A stretch of 64,000 bases of DNA from Gammaproteobacteria bacterium (GCA_018816095.1 JAHIWP010000036.1:1-64000); one strand, 5' to 3'. Shown: positions 1 through 10,403, numbered from the stretch's first letter. Notes: generated by a model not told the origin, from the sequence alone. Numbers and translations are program-made.

Positions 1-127
1 CCTTGCCTTCAGCTAACACTTCCCCTTGCCGGGTGTGTAGAGGACTTTCACCTCCAAGTCGCCAGGCTCACCACCACAGTGAACCCGACAGCGCCAGTCA
101 CGGCGCTACGCGCCATGCCTGGCGCAC
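1..127 (-). mobile_element. Group II intron, 5' end only (probably class C), cut by the window edge
   Basis: Read on the minus strand, the sequence starting at position 127 begins GTGCGCC, which fits the group II intron 5' consensus GUGYG. It continues with short palindromic helices and then a stretch (about positions 30-60) reading GGAGGTGAAAGTCCTC, followed by AAGGGGAAG and GCTGAAGGCAAGG, which resembles domain I of bacterial group II introns. It starts three bases after the T-tract of the hisC terminator. Class C group II introns are known to insert just downstream of terminator stem-loops, so the location supports the call. The body, including any reverse transcriptase/maturase gene, lies outside the window. 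The exact 5' boundary is inferred from the consensus. Confidence 0.72.
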
Positions 128-130
128 CAT

Positions 131-162
131 AAAAAAGCCGGAGTGCTATAGCGCTCCGGCTT
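131..162 (-). terminator. Rho-independent terminator of the hisGDC transcript
   Basis: The stem is formed by 137-146 and 151-160 with a TATA loop and one mismatch. On the minus strand it is followed by six T residues (131-136). It lies 17 bases after the hisC stop codon. The probable group II intron begins immediately beyond it. Confidence 0.85.
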
Positions 163-178
163 GGTTAAACCCTACCTG

Positions 179-1231
179 TTAGAGGCTTTGCAGCGCATCC
201 AGCAGCGCCTGATTCTGCTCCGGCGTGCCGATGGTGATGCGCAGGAACTGGGCAATGCGCTGCTGCTTGAAGTGGCGCACAATCACGCCCTGTTCACGCA
301 AGCCCGCTGCCAGAGTCGCGGCATCTTTCTCCGGGTGACGGGCAAAGACAAAGTTCGCCGCCGAAGGCAATACTTCAAAACCGAGCTTCTCCAGCCCAGC
401 CACCACAACCTCACGGTTGTCGATCACCTGCTGACAGGTTTGCTGGAAATACGCTTTATCCTCAAATGCCGCCGCCGCACCCGCAATTGCCATGCGATCC
501 AGCGGATAAGAGTTGAAGCTGTTCTTGATCCGCTCCAGCGCCTCGATCAAATCCGGATGGCCGACTGCGATACCAACCCGCAGCCCAGCCAAAGAGCGCG
601 ACTTGGACAACGTCTGGCTTACCAGTAGGTTCGGGTATTTATCGACCAGACTGATCGCCGTCTCACCGCCGAAATCGATATAGGCCTCGTCGACCAGTAC
701 CACGGTATCCGGATTAGCCTTGAGCAGACGCTCGATGGCGTCCAGCGCTAGGGGGCTGCCGGTCGGCGCGTTGGGATTGGGGAAGATAATGCCGCCGTTG
801 GGCCGCACGTAATCTTCCACGCGAATCTGAAACTGCTCATCCAGCGGCACCTGCACGGAATCGATGCCATACAGGCCGCAGTACACTGGATAGAAGCTGT
901 AGCTGATATCCGGGAACAGCAGCGGCTGGCCGTGCTGGAATAGGCCGTGGAAGGCATGCGCCAGCACCTCGTCGGAGCCGTTGCCGACAAATACCTGAGC
1001 TGTCTGCACCCCGTAATAATCGGCCACCGCCTGCTTCAGGCGGTCACTATTGGGGTCCGGGTATAGGCGTAGGTTGTCATTAACCTCAGCCTGCATGGCC
1101 GCGATGGCCTTGGGCGACGGGCCGTAAGGGTTTTCATTGGTGTTGAGTTTGACCAGCTTGGCCAGTTTCGGCTGTTCACCCGGCACATAAGGCACCAGGT
1201 CTTTGACGAAGGGGCTCCAGAATTTGCTCAT
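179..1231 (-). CDS. hisC: Histidinol-phosphate aminotransferase
   Basis: This PLP-dependent class I/II aminotransferase interconverts imidazole-acetol phosphate and L-histidinol phosphate in histidine synthesis. The 350-residue protein has the substrate and cofactor motifs NENPYGPSP (about 32-40), NPNAPTG (152-158), DEAYIDF (181-187) and [16 protein letters not shown], in which Lys210 should be the PLP lysine. I chose the ATG at 1231 because GAGGAG and AAGG lie just upstream; the reading frame extends 11 codons further without a better site. It is the last gene of the murA-hisG-hisD-hisC run, 83 bases after hisD, and is followed by a terminator. Confidence 0.95.
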   Translation of the reverse strand: MSKFWSPFVKDLVPYVPGEQPKLAKLVKLNTNENPYGPSPKAIAAMQAEVNDNLRLYPDPNSDRLKQAVADYYGVQTAQVFVGNGSDEVLAHAFHGLFQHGQPLLFPDISYSFYPVYCGLYGIDSVQVPLDEQFQIRVEDYVRPNGGIIFPNPNAPTGSPLALDAIERLLKANPDTVVLVDEAYIDFGGETAISLVDKYPNLLVSQTLSKSRSLAGLRVGIAVGHPDLIEALERIKNSFNSYPLDRMAIAGAAAAFEDKAYFQQTCQQVIDNREVVVAGLEKLGFEVLPSAANFVFARHPEKDAATLAAGLREQGVIVRHFKQQRIAQFLRITIGTPEQNQALLDALQSL

Positions 1232-1274
1232 CTGCCCTTCTCTCCTCGAATTCGTTGCGGTCATTGGCGGCGCT

Positions 1275-1305
1275 GATGGGTATCGCTTCGCTCAACCCAT
1301 CCTAC
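1275..1305. repeat. REP-like palindrome between hisD and hisC
   Basis: GATGGGT and ACCCATC arms enclose an inner GC/GC helix, followed by a CCTAC tail. The same unit occurs twice as an inverted pair at 42130-42210. It lies in the 83-base hisD-hisC spacer and would form a hairpin in the operon mRNA. Confidence 0.75.
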
Positions 1306-1314
1306 ATTCGCTCG

Positions 1315-2625
1315 TTAGTTCTTGATGCGGTATTCGGCGCTGCGAGCGTGGGCGGTTAGCGACTCACCACGGGCCAGCACACTGGCGACCTTGCCCAACT
1401 CAGAGGCACCTTCTGCCGAGCAATGGATGATCGACGAGCGCTTCTGGAAGTCATACACCCCCAGCGGCGAGGAATAGCGCGCCGTGCCGGAGGTTGGCAG
1501 CACGTGGTTGGGACCTGCGCAGTAATCGCCTAGCGCTTCTGCGGTGTAACGCCCCATAAAGATCGCGCCCGCGTGACGGATGAGCGGCAGGTACTGCTCG
1601 GGGTTTTCCACCGATAGTTCCAAGTGCTCTGGGGCAATGCGGTTCGCAACCTCAATGGCCTGCGCCATATCAGCGACCTGGATCAGTGCGCCACGCCCTT
1701 CAAGCGAGGTGCGGGCAATCGTCTCGCGCTCCAGGGTCGGCAACAGTTTAGCGATGCTCTCGGCGACGCGGTCGAGGAAGGCCGCGTCCGGACTGACCAG
1801 AATCGACTGGGCGTCTTCGTCGTGCTCGGCCTGGGAGAATAGGTCCATGGCGATCCAGTCCGGGTCGGTCTGACCATCGCATACCACGAGAATTTCCGAA
1901 GGGCCGGCGATCATGTCGATACCAACCTTGCCGAAGACGTGGCGTTTGGCCGTGGCGACATAGATATTGCCGGGGCCAACAATCTTATCCACCGGCGGCA
2001 CGCTTTCAGTGCCATACGCCAACGCAGCGACAGCCTGAGCACCACCGATGGTGAACACGCGGTCAACGCCGGCAATGCAGGCGGCAGCCAGCACAATCTC
2101 ATTGATCTCGCCACGCGGCGTCGGCACCACCATCACCACTTCCGGCACGCCAGCGACCTTGGCCGGAATCGCGTTCATCAGCACCGAGGACGGATAGGAG
2201 GCCTTACCGCCCGGCACATATAGGCCAGCGCGATCGAGTGGCGTGACCTTCTGCCCCAGCACGGTGCCATCTGCCTCGGTGTAGCTCCAGGAATCCTGTT
2301 TCTGCCGCTCGTGGTAACTGCGCACGCGCTCGGCCGCAACTTCCAAAGCCTGGCGCTGCTCGGGGGTAATACGCGTTAAGGCCAACTCCAGGCGCTCGCG
2401 CGGCAGGATCAGATCAGCCATAGAGGCAACCTCCAGGCCGTCGAACTGCTTGGTGAACTCGACCAATGCGGCGTCGCCACGCTCACGCACAGCTTTGATG
2501 ATATCCAGCACGCGATGGTTGACCGCATCGTCCGAGACACTTTCCCAGCTCAGCAGATGATCCAGATGCTGGGCAAAGTCCTGGTCAGCGGCATTGAGTC
2601 GGCGGATAGCGATAGGAGCGGTCAT
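1315..2625 (-). CDS. hisD: Histidinol dehydrogenase
   Basis: HisD carries out the last two steps of histidine synthesis, oxidising L-histidinol to histidine with NAD+ and zinc. The 436-residue length is normal. Visible family motifs are the [16 protein letters not shown] signature, the zinc-binding [10 protein letters not shown] segment, and the APEHLEL region carrying the catalytic Glu-His. The ATG at 2625 is preceded by AAGAGG. An in-frame TTG seven codons upstream is less likely. It lies between hisG and hisC in the same orientation. The 123-base hisG-hisD spacer holds two strong hairpins. Confidence 0.96.
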   Translation of the reverse strand: MTAPIAIRRLNAADQDFAQHLDHLLSWESVSDDAVNHRVLDIIKAVRERGDAALVEFTKQFDGLEVASMADLILPRERLELALTRITPEQRQALEVAAERVRSYHERQKQDSWSYTEADGTVLGQKVTPLDRAGLYVPGGKASYPSSVLMNAIPAKVAGVPEVVMVVPTPRGEINEIVLAAACIAGVDRVFTIGGAQAVAALAYGTESVPPVDKIVGPGNIYVATAKRHVFGKVGIDMIAGPSEILVVCDGQTDPDWIAMDLFSQAEHDEDAQSILVSPDAAFLDRVAESIAKLLPTLERETIARTSLEGRGALIQVADMAQAIEVANRIAPEHLELSVENPEQYLPLIRHAGAIFMGRYTAEALGDYCAGPNHVLPTSGTARYSSPLGVYDFQKRSSIIHCSAEGASELGKVASVLARGESLTAHARSAEYRIKN

Positions 2626-2649
2626 AGCGGGCCTCTTAATTGGCAAATG

Positions 2650-2739
2650 CTCGGGCGTCGCTAGGCTACCAAGCCCACCGCATGGACGCCCGAGAAAATT
2701 GGCTATGACACGGATAGGCAGACGCGGCGTAACGCCGCG
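2650..2739 (-). other. Two hairpins in the hisG-hisD spacer
   Basis: One perfect 7-bp stem, CGCGGCG/CGCCGCG with a TAA loop, lies at 2723-2739. A perfect 10-bp stem, CTCGGGCGTC/GACGCCCGAG, lies at 2650-2659 and 2685-2694 around a 25-base loop. Neither is followed by a T-tract on the minus strand, so they look like mRNA structure or processing/stability elements rather than terminators. Confidence 0.6.
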
Positions 2740-2748
2740 CAGAGGGTA

Positions 2749-3384
2749 TTAGCGGGGGTGTCGCGCTTCGACCGCATCACGCAGGGTGTCGATCAACAGC
2801 TGAATGCGCGCGTGCTGCATCTTCATCGACGCCTTGTTTACCACCAGGCGCGAGCTGATCGTGGCGATCAACTCCTGAGCTTCCAGGCCATTGGCGCGCA
2901 GGGTGTTACCGGTGTCGACCACATCGATGATCTTGTCCGCCAAGCCCACCAGCGGCGCCAGCTCCATCGAGCCGTACAGTTTGATGATGTCGACCTGGCG
3001 ACCCTGCTCGGCGTAATAACGCTTGGCCACGTTGACGAACTTGGTCGCCACACGTAGCCGGCCTTTCGGCTCAGGCGCACCGACGGCACCGGCGGTCATC
3101 AGCTTGCACTGGGCAATACGTAGGTCCAGCGGCTCATACAAGCCCTGGCCGCCGTATTCCATCAGTACGTCCTTACCCGCTACACCGAGGTCAGCAGCGC
3201 CGTGCTCAACATAAGTTGGCACGTCGGTGGCACGCACGATCAACAGGCGAACGTCATCCAGCGTGGTCGGGATAATCAGCTTGCGGCTTTTATCCGGATT
3301 TTCCGTCGGCACGATGCCGGCTGCCGCGAGCAGCGGCAGGGTGTCGTCAAGAATCCGGCCTTTGGACAGAGCAATAGTCAGCAT
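2749..3384 (-). CDS. hisG: ATP phosphoribosyltransferase, short form
   Basis: HisG joins ATP and PRPP to give phosphoribosyl-ATP, the committed step of histidine synthesis. At 211 residues it is the short form that lacks the C-terminal regulatory domain and works with a HisZ partner; no hisZ is present here. The protein opens [11 protein letters not shown] and contains the [10 protein letters not shown] and [14 protein letters not shown] segments of the family, the latter being the PRPP-binding loop. The ATG at 3384 replaces a longer reading frame that would overlap murA. The stop of murA lies only four bases before this start, so translation is probably coupled. Confidence 0.95.
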   Translation of the reverse strand: MLTIALSKGRILDDTLPLLAAAGIVPTENPDKSRKLIIPTTLDDVRLLIVRATDVPTYVEHGAADLGVAGKDVLMEYGGQGLYEPLDLRIAQCKLMTAGAVGAPEPKGRLRVATKFVNVAKRYYAEQGRQVDIIKLYGSMELAPLVGLADKIIDVVDTGNTLRANGLEAQELIATISSRLVVNKASMKMQHARIQLLIDTLRDAVEARHPR

Positions 3385-3388
3385 GATC

Positions 3389-4666
<1,278 letters not shown>

Positions 4667-4906
4667 TTAGGAGCGCGCGGCCCAATCGGCACGGCTAAAG
4701 AATTTCATACTCACGGCGTGGATACTGCCATCGGCAATCCAGGCGTTGAGGTGAGCGTAGATCTGCTGCTGACGCTTGACGGGGCTAAGGGCGGCCAATT
4801 CGTCACTGATCAGGTTCAGCTGAAAGTTGCAGCCTTCGCCTTCAACTTCCACCTGGGTATCCGGCAATTTAGCCTCAAGGAGACTCTTTACTTCTAAGGC
4901 CTGCAT
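4667..4906 (-). CDS. ibaG: BolA/IbaG family iron-metabolism protein
   Basis: This is a 79-residue BolA-superfamily protein. Relatives bind monothiol glutaredoxins and [2Fe-2S] clusters. The sequence begins MQALEVKSLLEAKLPD and carries the conserved C-terminal segment IHAVSMKFFSRADW. The ATG at 4906 is preferred over an in-frame TTG two codons earlier. It sits between mlaB and murA. The family assignment is firm; the function is inferred from E. coli IbaG (YrbA). Confidence 0.88.
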   Translation of the reverse strand: MQALEVKSLLEAKLPDTQVEVEGEGCNFQLNLISDELAALSPVKRQQQIYAHLNAWIADGSIHAVSMKFFSRADWAARS

Positions 4907-5037
4907 GCTCAACCTCGATCAACGCATAAATTAACGACAGCCGAGCAGATGCTCGCGGGTCTGGCATCATACAAAAAAGCCCCCCGCCTGCGAACCCCGC
5001 ATTCCTGCCAACCGACCGAAGCCAGGGCGACAGTTGC

Positions 5038-5346
5038 TCAAGATTGCAGCGGCAGAATATCCAACAACCCGCAAACACCGGCAATTTCATGCATATCTTT
5101 GGGCAGACTGCGCACGGTTAGGGTTTTGCCTGCAGCACTGGCGTCACGTATAAAGGCCAGCAACAAGGACAGCCCGACGCTGCTGGATTTCTCCACTGCG
5201 CTGCAATCGAGCACGAACGCAGACGCCTGACTGGCCTTTAGCAAACGCGCACCCTGCTCACGCAGCGCCGGAGCGCTCTGGTAATCCAGCCCACCAACCA
5301 GACTAAAAATACCGGGCGAGGTTTCGCTGATGCGGGCCGAAATCAC
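5038..5346 (-). CDS. mlaB: STAS-domain protein of the Mla phospholipid transporter
   Basis: MlaB is the cytoplasmic STAS-domain subunit that binds the ATPase MlaF and stabilises the MlaFEDB complex. The 102-residue protein is a single STAS domain with the expected strand-helix pattern and a conserved SSSVGLSLLL segment. It starts with GTG at 5346; the mlaC stop overlaps this start by four bases (GTGA), which supports the start and translational coupling. It is the last gene of the mlaFEDCB run. Confidence 0.88.
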   Translation of the reverse strand: MISARISETSPGIFSLVGGLDYQSAPALREQGARLLKASQASAFVLDCSAVEKSSSVGLSLLLAFIRDASAAGKTLTVRSLPKDMHEIAGVCGLLDILPLQS

Positions 5347-5975
5347 GACGCACCCGCCCCTTGACGGGCCTTGGCGACCGTTTCAGTCCAGTTATCGATG
5401 ACCTTATCCAGATCATGACGATTGTCTTGCATGGCCTGGGAGAACTGATCGCGGAATAGCTTGCCGACGTTGATCCCATTGATGATCACGTTGCGCATCT
5501 TCCAGGTGCCATCCTGGCTGACCATGGTGTAAGACAACGGATAGACAGTGCCATTACCGTCCTTGATTTCCATGTTGACCGCAGTGCGCTGCGGGTCCTG
5601 CTGACCGCTTACCGGCAGCACACGGATGTCCTGATTGTTGTATTCCAGTAGTGCATTGCCATAAAACTGCATCAGGCTGCGCTTAAAGTTTTCCTGAAAT
5701 CGCTGCATTTGCTCGGGTGAGGCCTGACGCGAATAGCGCACAGTCATCACGCCACGGGAAATCCCATCAACATCCACTACCGGGCCGAGAATCGTGTTCA
5801 GCGCGTCGTAAAATGCACCCGGGTCGGTACGGTATAGCTCTTTGTTGGTCTTCAGATCCGCCAGCAGCGTAGTGGTCGTCTGCTGCACGACATCATGAGC
5901 CGCCGGGGCGGCCAGCAGCGAAAAGGACATGGCCGCCAAGCAAACAAAAAGACTGTTACGCAGTGCTTTGATCAT
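5343..5975 (-). CDS. mlaC: Periplasmic phospholipid-binding protein MlaC
   Basis: MlaC shuttles phospholipid between the outer-membrane MlaA complex and the inner-membrane MlaFEDB transporter. The 210-residue protein has a signal peptide (charged MIKALRN, a hydrophobic stretch to about 21, then an AAPAAH cleavage region) and an MlaC/Ttg2D domain over the rest. The ATG at 5975 has AGGGGG just upstream; the TTG six codons earlier is rejected. It lies 14 bases after mlaD and overlaps mlaB by four bases. Confidence 0.94.
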   Translation of the reverse strand: MIKALRNSLFVCLAAMSFSLLAAPAAHDVVQQTTTTLLADLKTNKELYRTDPGAFYDALNTILGPVVDVDGISRGVMTVRYSRQASPEQMQRFQENFKRSLMQFYGNALLEYNNQDIRVLPVSGQQDPQRTAVNMEIKDGNGTVYPLSYTMVSQDGTWKMRNVIINGINVGKLFRDQFSQAMQDNRHDLDKVIDNWTETVAKARQGAGAS

Positions 5976-5989
5976 CGTTAGGCCCCCTA

Positions 5990-6460
5990 TCAATTAGTCT
6001 GGTCTTTGTTGACCGAGTTGAGCAAAAACTTACCAATCAGGTCTTCCAGCACCAGGGATGACTGCGTGTCGTAGATGGTACCGCCATCGCGCAACACTTC
6101 TTCTTCGCCGCCCACACTGATGCCAATGTACTTCTCGCCCAGCAAGCCGGCGGTAAGAATCGAAGCGGTGGAGTCGACAGGCAAGTTATCCACGGCATCA
6201 TCCAACAGCATGGTGACGCGCCCCATGTAACTGCTACGGTCCAGATCGATTGCAGTGACCTTACCGATCGCCACACCAGCCATGGTGACTTTCGATCTGA
6301 CCGTCAACCCGGCGATATTCTCAAAGTGCGCATACACCTTATAGGTGTTGTCGTTACTGCCCACAGTCAGCCCACTGACGCGCAAAGCCAAGAGCAGCAA
6401 GGCCAACAGCCCAGCCAACAAGAACAAGCCGACACCCACTTCCAGCGTGCGGTTCTGCAT
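5990..6460 (-). CDS. mlaD: MCE-domain subunit of the Mla transporter
   Basis: MlaD is a membrane-anchored MCE protein forming a hexameric ring on the periplasmic side of MlaE. The 156-residue protein has one N-terminal transmembrane helix (about 9-29), an MCE domain (about 38-118) and a C-terminal helical tail. The start ATG overlaps the mlaE stop by one base (TGATG), so the two are translationally coupled. No unusual features. Confidence 0.95.
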   Translation of the reverse strand: MQNRTLEVGVGLFLLAGLLALLLLALRVSGLTVGSNDNTYKVYAHFENIAGLTVRSKVTMAGVAIGKVTAIDLDRSSYMGRVTMLLDDAVDNLPVDSTASILTAGLLGEKYIGISVGGEEEVLRDGGTIYDTQSSLVLEDLIGKFLLNSVNKDQTN

Positions 6461-7257
6461 CAGAAATCTCCAAACATCAAAGCAGTCAGAATAAAGTCCA
6501 GCCCCAATACGGCGAGCGAGGCGTACACCACAGTTTTGGTGGTGGCACGACTAATCCCTTCCGACGTCGGCTCACAGTCATAGCCCTGAAACACAGCAAT
6601 CCAGGTCACCACAAACGCAAAGACCACACTCTTGATCACGCCATTGAGCACGTCTTCGCGAAACGAAACACTGCTTTGCATATTGGCCCAGAACGAGCCC
6701 TCGTAAACCCCCAGCCAGTCGATGGCGACCATCGCGCCGCCCCAGATACCGACCACACTGAAGATCATCGCCAGCAGCGGCATTGAGATAAACCCGGCCC
6801 ACAAGCGCGGGGCGACAATATATTTCAGCGGGTCGACGCCAATCATCGCCAGGCTCGACAGCTGCTCAGTGGATTTCATATTGCCAATTTCCGCGGTCAA
6901 CGCTGACCCGGCGCGCCCGGCAAACAACAAGGCCGTAACCACCGGCCCCAGTTCACGCAGCAAGGTCAGAGCAACCATCTGCCCCACCGCCTGCTCAGAG
7001 CCATATTGAGCCAAAATACTGAAGCCCTGCAGTGACAGCACCATACCGATAAAAATGCCGGACACGACAATGATGGCCAGCGACATCACCCCAACCGAGT
7101 ACAGCTGCTTGACCAGCAACTGAAAACCATTGCCAGTCGAACCACGGCCAAACAGCGCACGCAGCAGAAATAGCCCCGAACGCCCCAGCGTTGCCACTAC
7201 ATCAATACCGGCGCGACCGAACAGACGCACCCGTTCAAGCACAGACGTCTTACGCAT
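6460..7257 (-). CDS. mlaE: Permease subunit of the Mla phospholipid transporter
   Basis: MlaE is the integral inner-membrane subunit that moves phospholipid for the MlaFEDB complex. The 265-residue protein has the MlaE/YrbE permease signature, including the conserved stretch [21 protein letters not shown] split over about 96-116, and several hydrophobic helices. Its start overlaps the mlaF stop by one base and its stop overlaps the mlaD start by one base. Confidence 0.95.
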   Translation of the reverse strand: MRKTSVLERVRLFGRAGIDVVATLGRSGLFLLRALFGRGSTGNGFQLLVKQLYSVGVMSLAIIVVSGIFIGMVLSLQGFSILAQYGSEQAVGQMVALTLLRELGPVVTALLFAGRAGSALTAEIGNMKSTEQLSSLAMIGVDPLKYIVAPRLWAGFISMPLLAMIFSVVGIWGGAMVAIDWLGVYEGSFWANMQSSVSFREDVLNGVIKSVVFAFVVTWIAVFQGYDCEPTSEGISRATTKTVVYASLAVLGLDFILTALMFGDF

Positions 7258-8066
7258 CAGCGCTCCCCCAGCAGATCAGCGCGGTAGTTGGCCGCAGGAA
7301 AGTGGAACGGCACGGGGCCATCGGGAATGCCCTGCATAAATTGACGTACGCGGGGGTCCTCCGAGGCTTTCAACTCGCCTGGTGTGCCCTGCCCCAACAC
7401 CTGGGTATCGCCGACGATATAGATGTAGTCGGCAATGCTCGCGGTTTCCGCCAGGTCATGAGAGACCACAACACTGGTGATCCCCAGCGCATCGCTGAGC
7501 AGACGAATCAGTCGCACCAGCACGCCCATGGCAATGGGGTCTTGCCCCACGAAGGGCTCGTCATACATGAGTATTTGCGGATCCAGGGCAATCGCCCGCG
7601 CCAACGCCACGCGACGTTTCATGCCGCCTGACAACTCATCCGGCATTAAATCCAAGGCACCGCGCAGGCCCACCGCCTGCAGCTTCATCAGCACGATGTC
7701 GCGAATCATCTCTTCGGGCAGCTGGGTATGCACCCGCAACGGAAAGGCGACGTTCTCGAACACGTCCAGGTCGGTAAACAACGCACCACTTTGGAACAGC
7801 ACGCCCATCTGCTTGCGCATATCGAACAAATCGCTACGCGACAGCGTCGGTAGATTTACGCCGTTAACCCACACCTCGCCCTGGCTCGGCTTGAGTTCGG
7901 CGGCAATCAAACGCAGCAGCGTGGTTTTGCCACAGCCGGACGGCCCCATGATCCCGGTGACCTTGCCACGCGGAATGCGGATATCGATGTTTTTGAAAAT
8001 ATCCCGCTCGCCGCGTTTAAAGCTCAGGCTTTTGAGCTCAACTGCATACGGGTTCTCGGCGCTCAT
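7257..8066 (-). CDS. mlaF: ATPase subunit of the Mla phospholipid transporter
   Basis: MlaF is the ABC ATPase powering lipid movement through MlaE. The 269-residue protein has the Walker A motif GPSGCGKT (41-48), Q-loop LFQSGALF (90-97), signature LSGGM (145-149), Walker B LMYDEP (166-171) and a switch histidine in VVVSHDLAE. The start has GGAG upstream. It is the first gene of the Mla run; a promoter-like sequence lies about 90 bases upstream. Confidence 0.96.
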   Translation of the reverse strand: MSAENPYAVELKSLSFKRGERDIFKNIDIRIPRGKVTGIMGPSGCGKTTLLRLIAAELKPSQGEVWVNGVNLPTLSRSDLFDMRKQMGVLFQSGALFTDLDVFENVAFPLRVHTQLPEEMIRDIVLMKLQAVGLRGALDLMPDELSGGMKRRVALARAIALDPQILMYDEPFVGQDPIAMGVLVRLIRLLSDALGITSVVVSHDLAETASIADYIYIVGDTQVLGQGTPGELKASEDPRVRQFMQGIPDGPVPFHFPAANYRADLLGER

Positions 8067-8155
8067 CTGGACTCCTTGCTAAACGCTTGCCTGACTGACG
8101 TACAGCCCCAAACAAAGGGCACTTCTGATCGCCAACGTACCGAAAATGGGCGCGA

Positions 8156-8184
8156 ACTATAGCATCGCGAACCCCTTCGCCCAA
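8156..8184 (-). promoter_or_regulatory. Probable sigma-70 promoter for the mla operon
   Basis: On the minus strand TTGGGC (8179-8184) and TATAGT (8156-8161) are separated by 17 bases, about 90 bases upstream of mlaF. Matches are 4/6 and 5/6 to the consensus. It is divergent from the candidate kdsD promoter. Prediction only. Confidence 0.5.
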
Positions 8185-8248
8185 GATTGATCTTGTCGCC
8201 ATAGAACCGCGCCGCACAGCACCAGCGCCCAACTTGAAACTGGAAACA

Positions 8249-8277
8249 CTGGGCAGGCGCACCTTTACCGTTATAAT
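8249..8277 (+). promoter_or_regulatory. Possible sigma-70 promoter for the kdsD-lpt operon
   Basis: A perfect TATAAT lies at 8272-8277, 34 bases before kdsD. The hexamer 17 bases upstream (8249-8254, CTGGGC) is a poor -35, so the call rests mainly on the -10 element. Confidence 0.42.
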
Positions 8278-8311
8278 CAACAGCTTTTAGCCCGCACGCC
8301 GCAGAGAAGTC

Positions 8312-9286
8312 ATGAGCCAGTCCACCGATCTGATTGAGTCAGCGCAGCGCACCATTCGCCTGGAACTCGAGGCCATTCAAGACCTGCTGCAGCGCATCAA
8401 CGGCGATTTCGTGCGTGCTTGTGAGCTGATTCTCGCCAGCAAAGGCCGCGTGGTCATAGTCGGCATGGGTAAATCCGGCCACATCGGCAACAAGATTGCC
8501 GCCACCTTGGCCAGCACCGGCACCACTGCGTTCTTTGTACACCCAGCCGAAGCCAGCCATGGCGACATGGGCATGATCACCCGCGATGACGTGGTGTTGG
8601 CATTATCTAACTCTGGTTCCACTGCGGAAATTGTCACCCTGCTGCCGCTGATCAAACGCCTCGGCATCACCCTCATAAGCATGACCGGCAACCCCGAGTC
8701 ACCACTGGCCAAGGCAGCCGAAGTCAATCTTGATGCCCGGGTAGCGCAAGAAGCCTGCCCACTTAACTTGGCCCCAACCTCCTCCACCACCGTATCTCTG
8801 GTGCTGGGCGACGCACTGGCCATCGCCCTACTGGAGGCTCGCGGCTTCACCGCAGAAGATTTCGCCTTCTCGCACCCAGGTGGTGCACTGGGGCGCCGCT
8901 TGCTGCTCAAGGTTGAGAATGTCATGCATGCCGGCGCCAGCCTGCCACGCGTTAAGCGCGGCACCTCACTGCGCGACGCGCTACTGGAGATGACTCAGAA
9001 AGGCCTGGGCATGACGGTCGTGACCGAGGACGATGGCCGTCTTGCCGGGGTATTCACCGATGGTGATCTGCGCCGCACCCTGGATCGCAACATCGATGTA
9101 CGCCTGACCATTATCGATGACGTAATGACCGTCCACGGTAAGACCGCCCGCGCGGAAATGCTTGCAGCAGAGGCACTAAAAATCATGGAAGACCACAAGA
9201 TCAGCTCATTAGTCGTGATCGACGATAACCATCAACCGGTTGGCGCACTGAACATGCACGACCTGCTGCGCGCAGGGGTCATGTGA
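8312..9286 (+). CDS. kdsD: Arabinose-5-phosphate isomerase
   Basis: KdsD converts ribulose 5-phosphate to arabinose 5-phosphate, the first step of Kdo synthesis for LPS. The 324-residue protein has an N-terminal SIS domain (about 35-170, with GMGKSGHIGNKIAATLASTGT and the HPAEASHGDMGMI segment) and two C-terminal CBS domains (about 205-324). It opens a compact operon with kdsC and lptCAB. Its TGA overlaps the kdsC ATG by one base. Confidence 0.96.
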   Translation: MSQSTDLIESAQRTIRLELEAIQDLLQRINGDFVRACELILASKGRVVIVGMGKSGHIGNKIAATLASTGTTAFFVHPAEASHGDMGMITRDDVVLALSNSGSTAEIVTLLPLIKRLGITLISMTGNPESPLAKAAEVNLDARVAQEACPLNLAPTSSTTVSLVLGDALAIALLEARGFTAEDFAFSHPGGALGRRLLLKVENVMHAGASLPRVKRGTSLRDALLEMTQKGLGMTVVTEDDGRLAGVFTDGDLRRTLDRNIDVRLTIIDDVMTVHGKTARAEMLAAEALKIMEDHKISSLVVIDDNHQPVGALNMHDLLRAGVM

Positions 9287-9825
9287 TGACTCTTGATGCG
9301 ACCAATCCGGACCTTCTGCAACGCGCCCGAGCTATCAAACTGGCGATCTTCGACGTCGACGGCGTGCTCACCGACGGCAAACTGTACTTCCTCGTCGACG
9401 GTAGCGAATTCAAGACGTTCAATACCCTCGACGGCCACGGCATCAAAATGCTGATTAACTCCGGCGTACGCACTGCGATTATCAGCGGCCGCAAGACACC
9501 AGTGGTTGAACGCCGCGCGCAGAACTTGGGCATTCAACACCTGTACCAGGGCCGCGAAGACAAGCTGGTGGTACTCGATGAGCTACTCGGCGAACTGGGC
9601 CTAGACTATGCACAAGTCGCCTACTTGGGTGACGACCTGCCCGACCTGCCAGTGATGCGCCGCGTAGGCTTAGGCATGGCGGTCGCCAGCGCTGACGGTT
9701 TTGTTCGCCAACATGCTCACGGCATTACTCATGCGCGCGGCGGCGAAGGTGCTGCACGTGAGTTCTGCGAGCTGATCATGCACGCCCAAGGCACACTTGA
9801 AGCAGCTCAAGCCGCTTACCTATAA
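9286..9825 (+). CDS. kdsC: 3-deoxy-D-manno-octulosonate 8-phosphate phosphatase
   Basis: KdsC is a HAD-superfamily phosphatase that removes phosphate from Kdo 8-phosphate. The 179-residue protein has the DVDGVLTDG nucleophile motif (23-31), the later IISGRK segment (motif II serine) and LGDDLPDLP (motif IV). The start is set at the ATG in TGATG, with one base of overlap with kdsD; a GTG one codon earlier is possible. The small size without a cap domain fits the tetrameric KdsC family. Confidence 0.95.
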   Translation: MTLDATNPDLLQRARAIKLAIFDVDGVLTDGKLYFLVDGSEFKTFNTLDGHGIKMLINSGVRTAIISGRKTPVVERRAQNLGIQHLYQGREDKLVVLDELLGELGLDYAQVAYLGDDLPDLPVMRRVGLGMAVASADGFVRQHAHGITHARGGEGAAREFCELIMHAQGTLEAAQAAYL

Positions 9826-9833
9826 GGCCTACC

Positions 9834-10403
9834 ATGCCCCGCAAATTATTTAATATTGCTCTGCTTGCCGGCGTCATCGCGCTGGTGGCAGCACTTGGCT
9901 ACTGGAACTTCAGCCCCGACGGCTTTAATCAGCAGCCTGACAGCGCCGTGACTGACAATGCCATCGACTTTTACGCCACTAATACCTATACCGTGCAATA
10001 CCAAGTCGACGGCAAACTGCACTATGAGCTGACTGCAGACAAGGTCGAGCACATCAAGGCCAGCGACATCACCCTGATGACCAGCCCGAACATGGATCTA
10101 TTCCGCGGCACAGCGCTGCCCTGGAAAATCCGCAGTGAGCGCGGCGAAGTCTCTCCAGGCGGCACGGAAGTTGAATTGATCGAGAACGTGCGCGTCGATC
10201 GTACTGACGCCAAAGGCCGCCCAACTATTCTCACCACCAGCCGCCTGACCGTGTTCCCCGAGAAGGAATATGCGCAGACCCAGCAAGCCGTTAGAATCGT
10301 CGCGGCCAACGGGGTGACCACGGCAAAAGGAATGAAAGCGTACATGAGTGACGGCAGGATGCTCCTGCTGTCCAACGTAAGAGGTCAGCATGAGGCTCGT
10401 TAA
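9834..10403 (+). CDS. lptC: LPS export protein LptC
   Basis: LptC is the bitopic inner-membrane protein that passes LPS from LptB2FG to LptA. The 189-residue protein has a single N-terminal transmembrane helix (about 7-25) and a periplasmic beta-jellyroll domain. It lies eight bases after kdsC and overlaps lptA by 14 bases. lptF and lptG are not in this window, as expected for the family's split gene arrangement. Confidence 0.92.
   Translation: MPRKLFNIALLAGVIALVAALGYWNFSPDGFNQQPDSAVTDNAIDFYATNTYTVQYQVDGKLHYELTADKVEHIKASDITLMTSPNMDLFRGTALPWKIRSERGEVSPGGTEVELIENVRVDRTDAKGRPTILTTSRLTVFPEKEYAQTQQAVRIVAANGVTTAKGMKAYMSDGRMLLLSNVRGQHEAR

Noticed and set aside
4960..5000. T-run after GGGGGGC downstream of mlaB as a terminator
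   Set aside because: No complementary C-rich arm is present to make a stem on the minus strand; the T-run may simply be spacer sequence.
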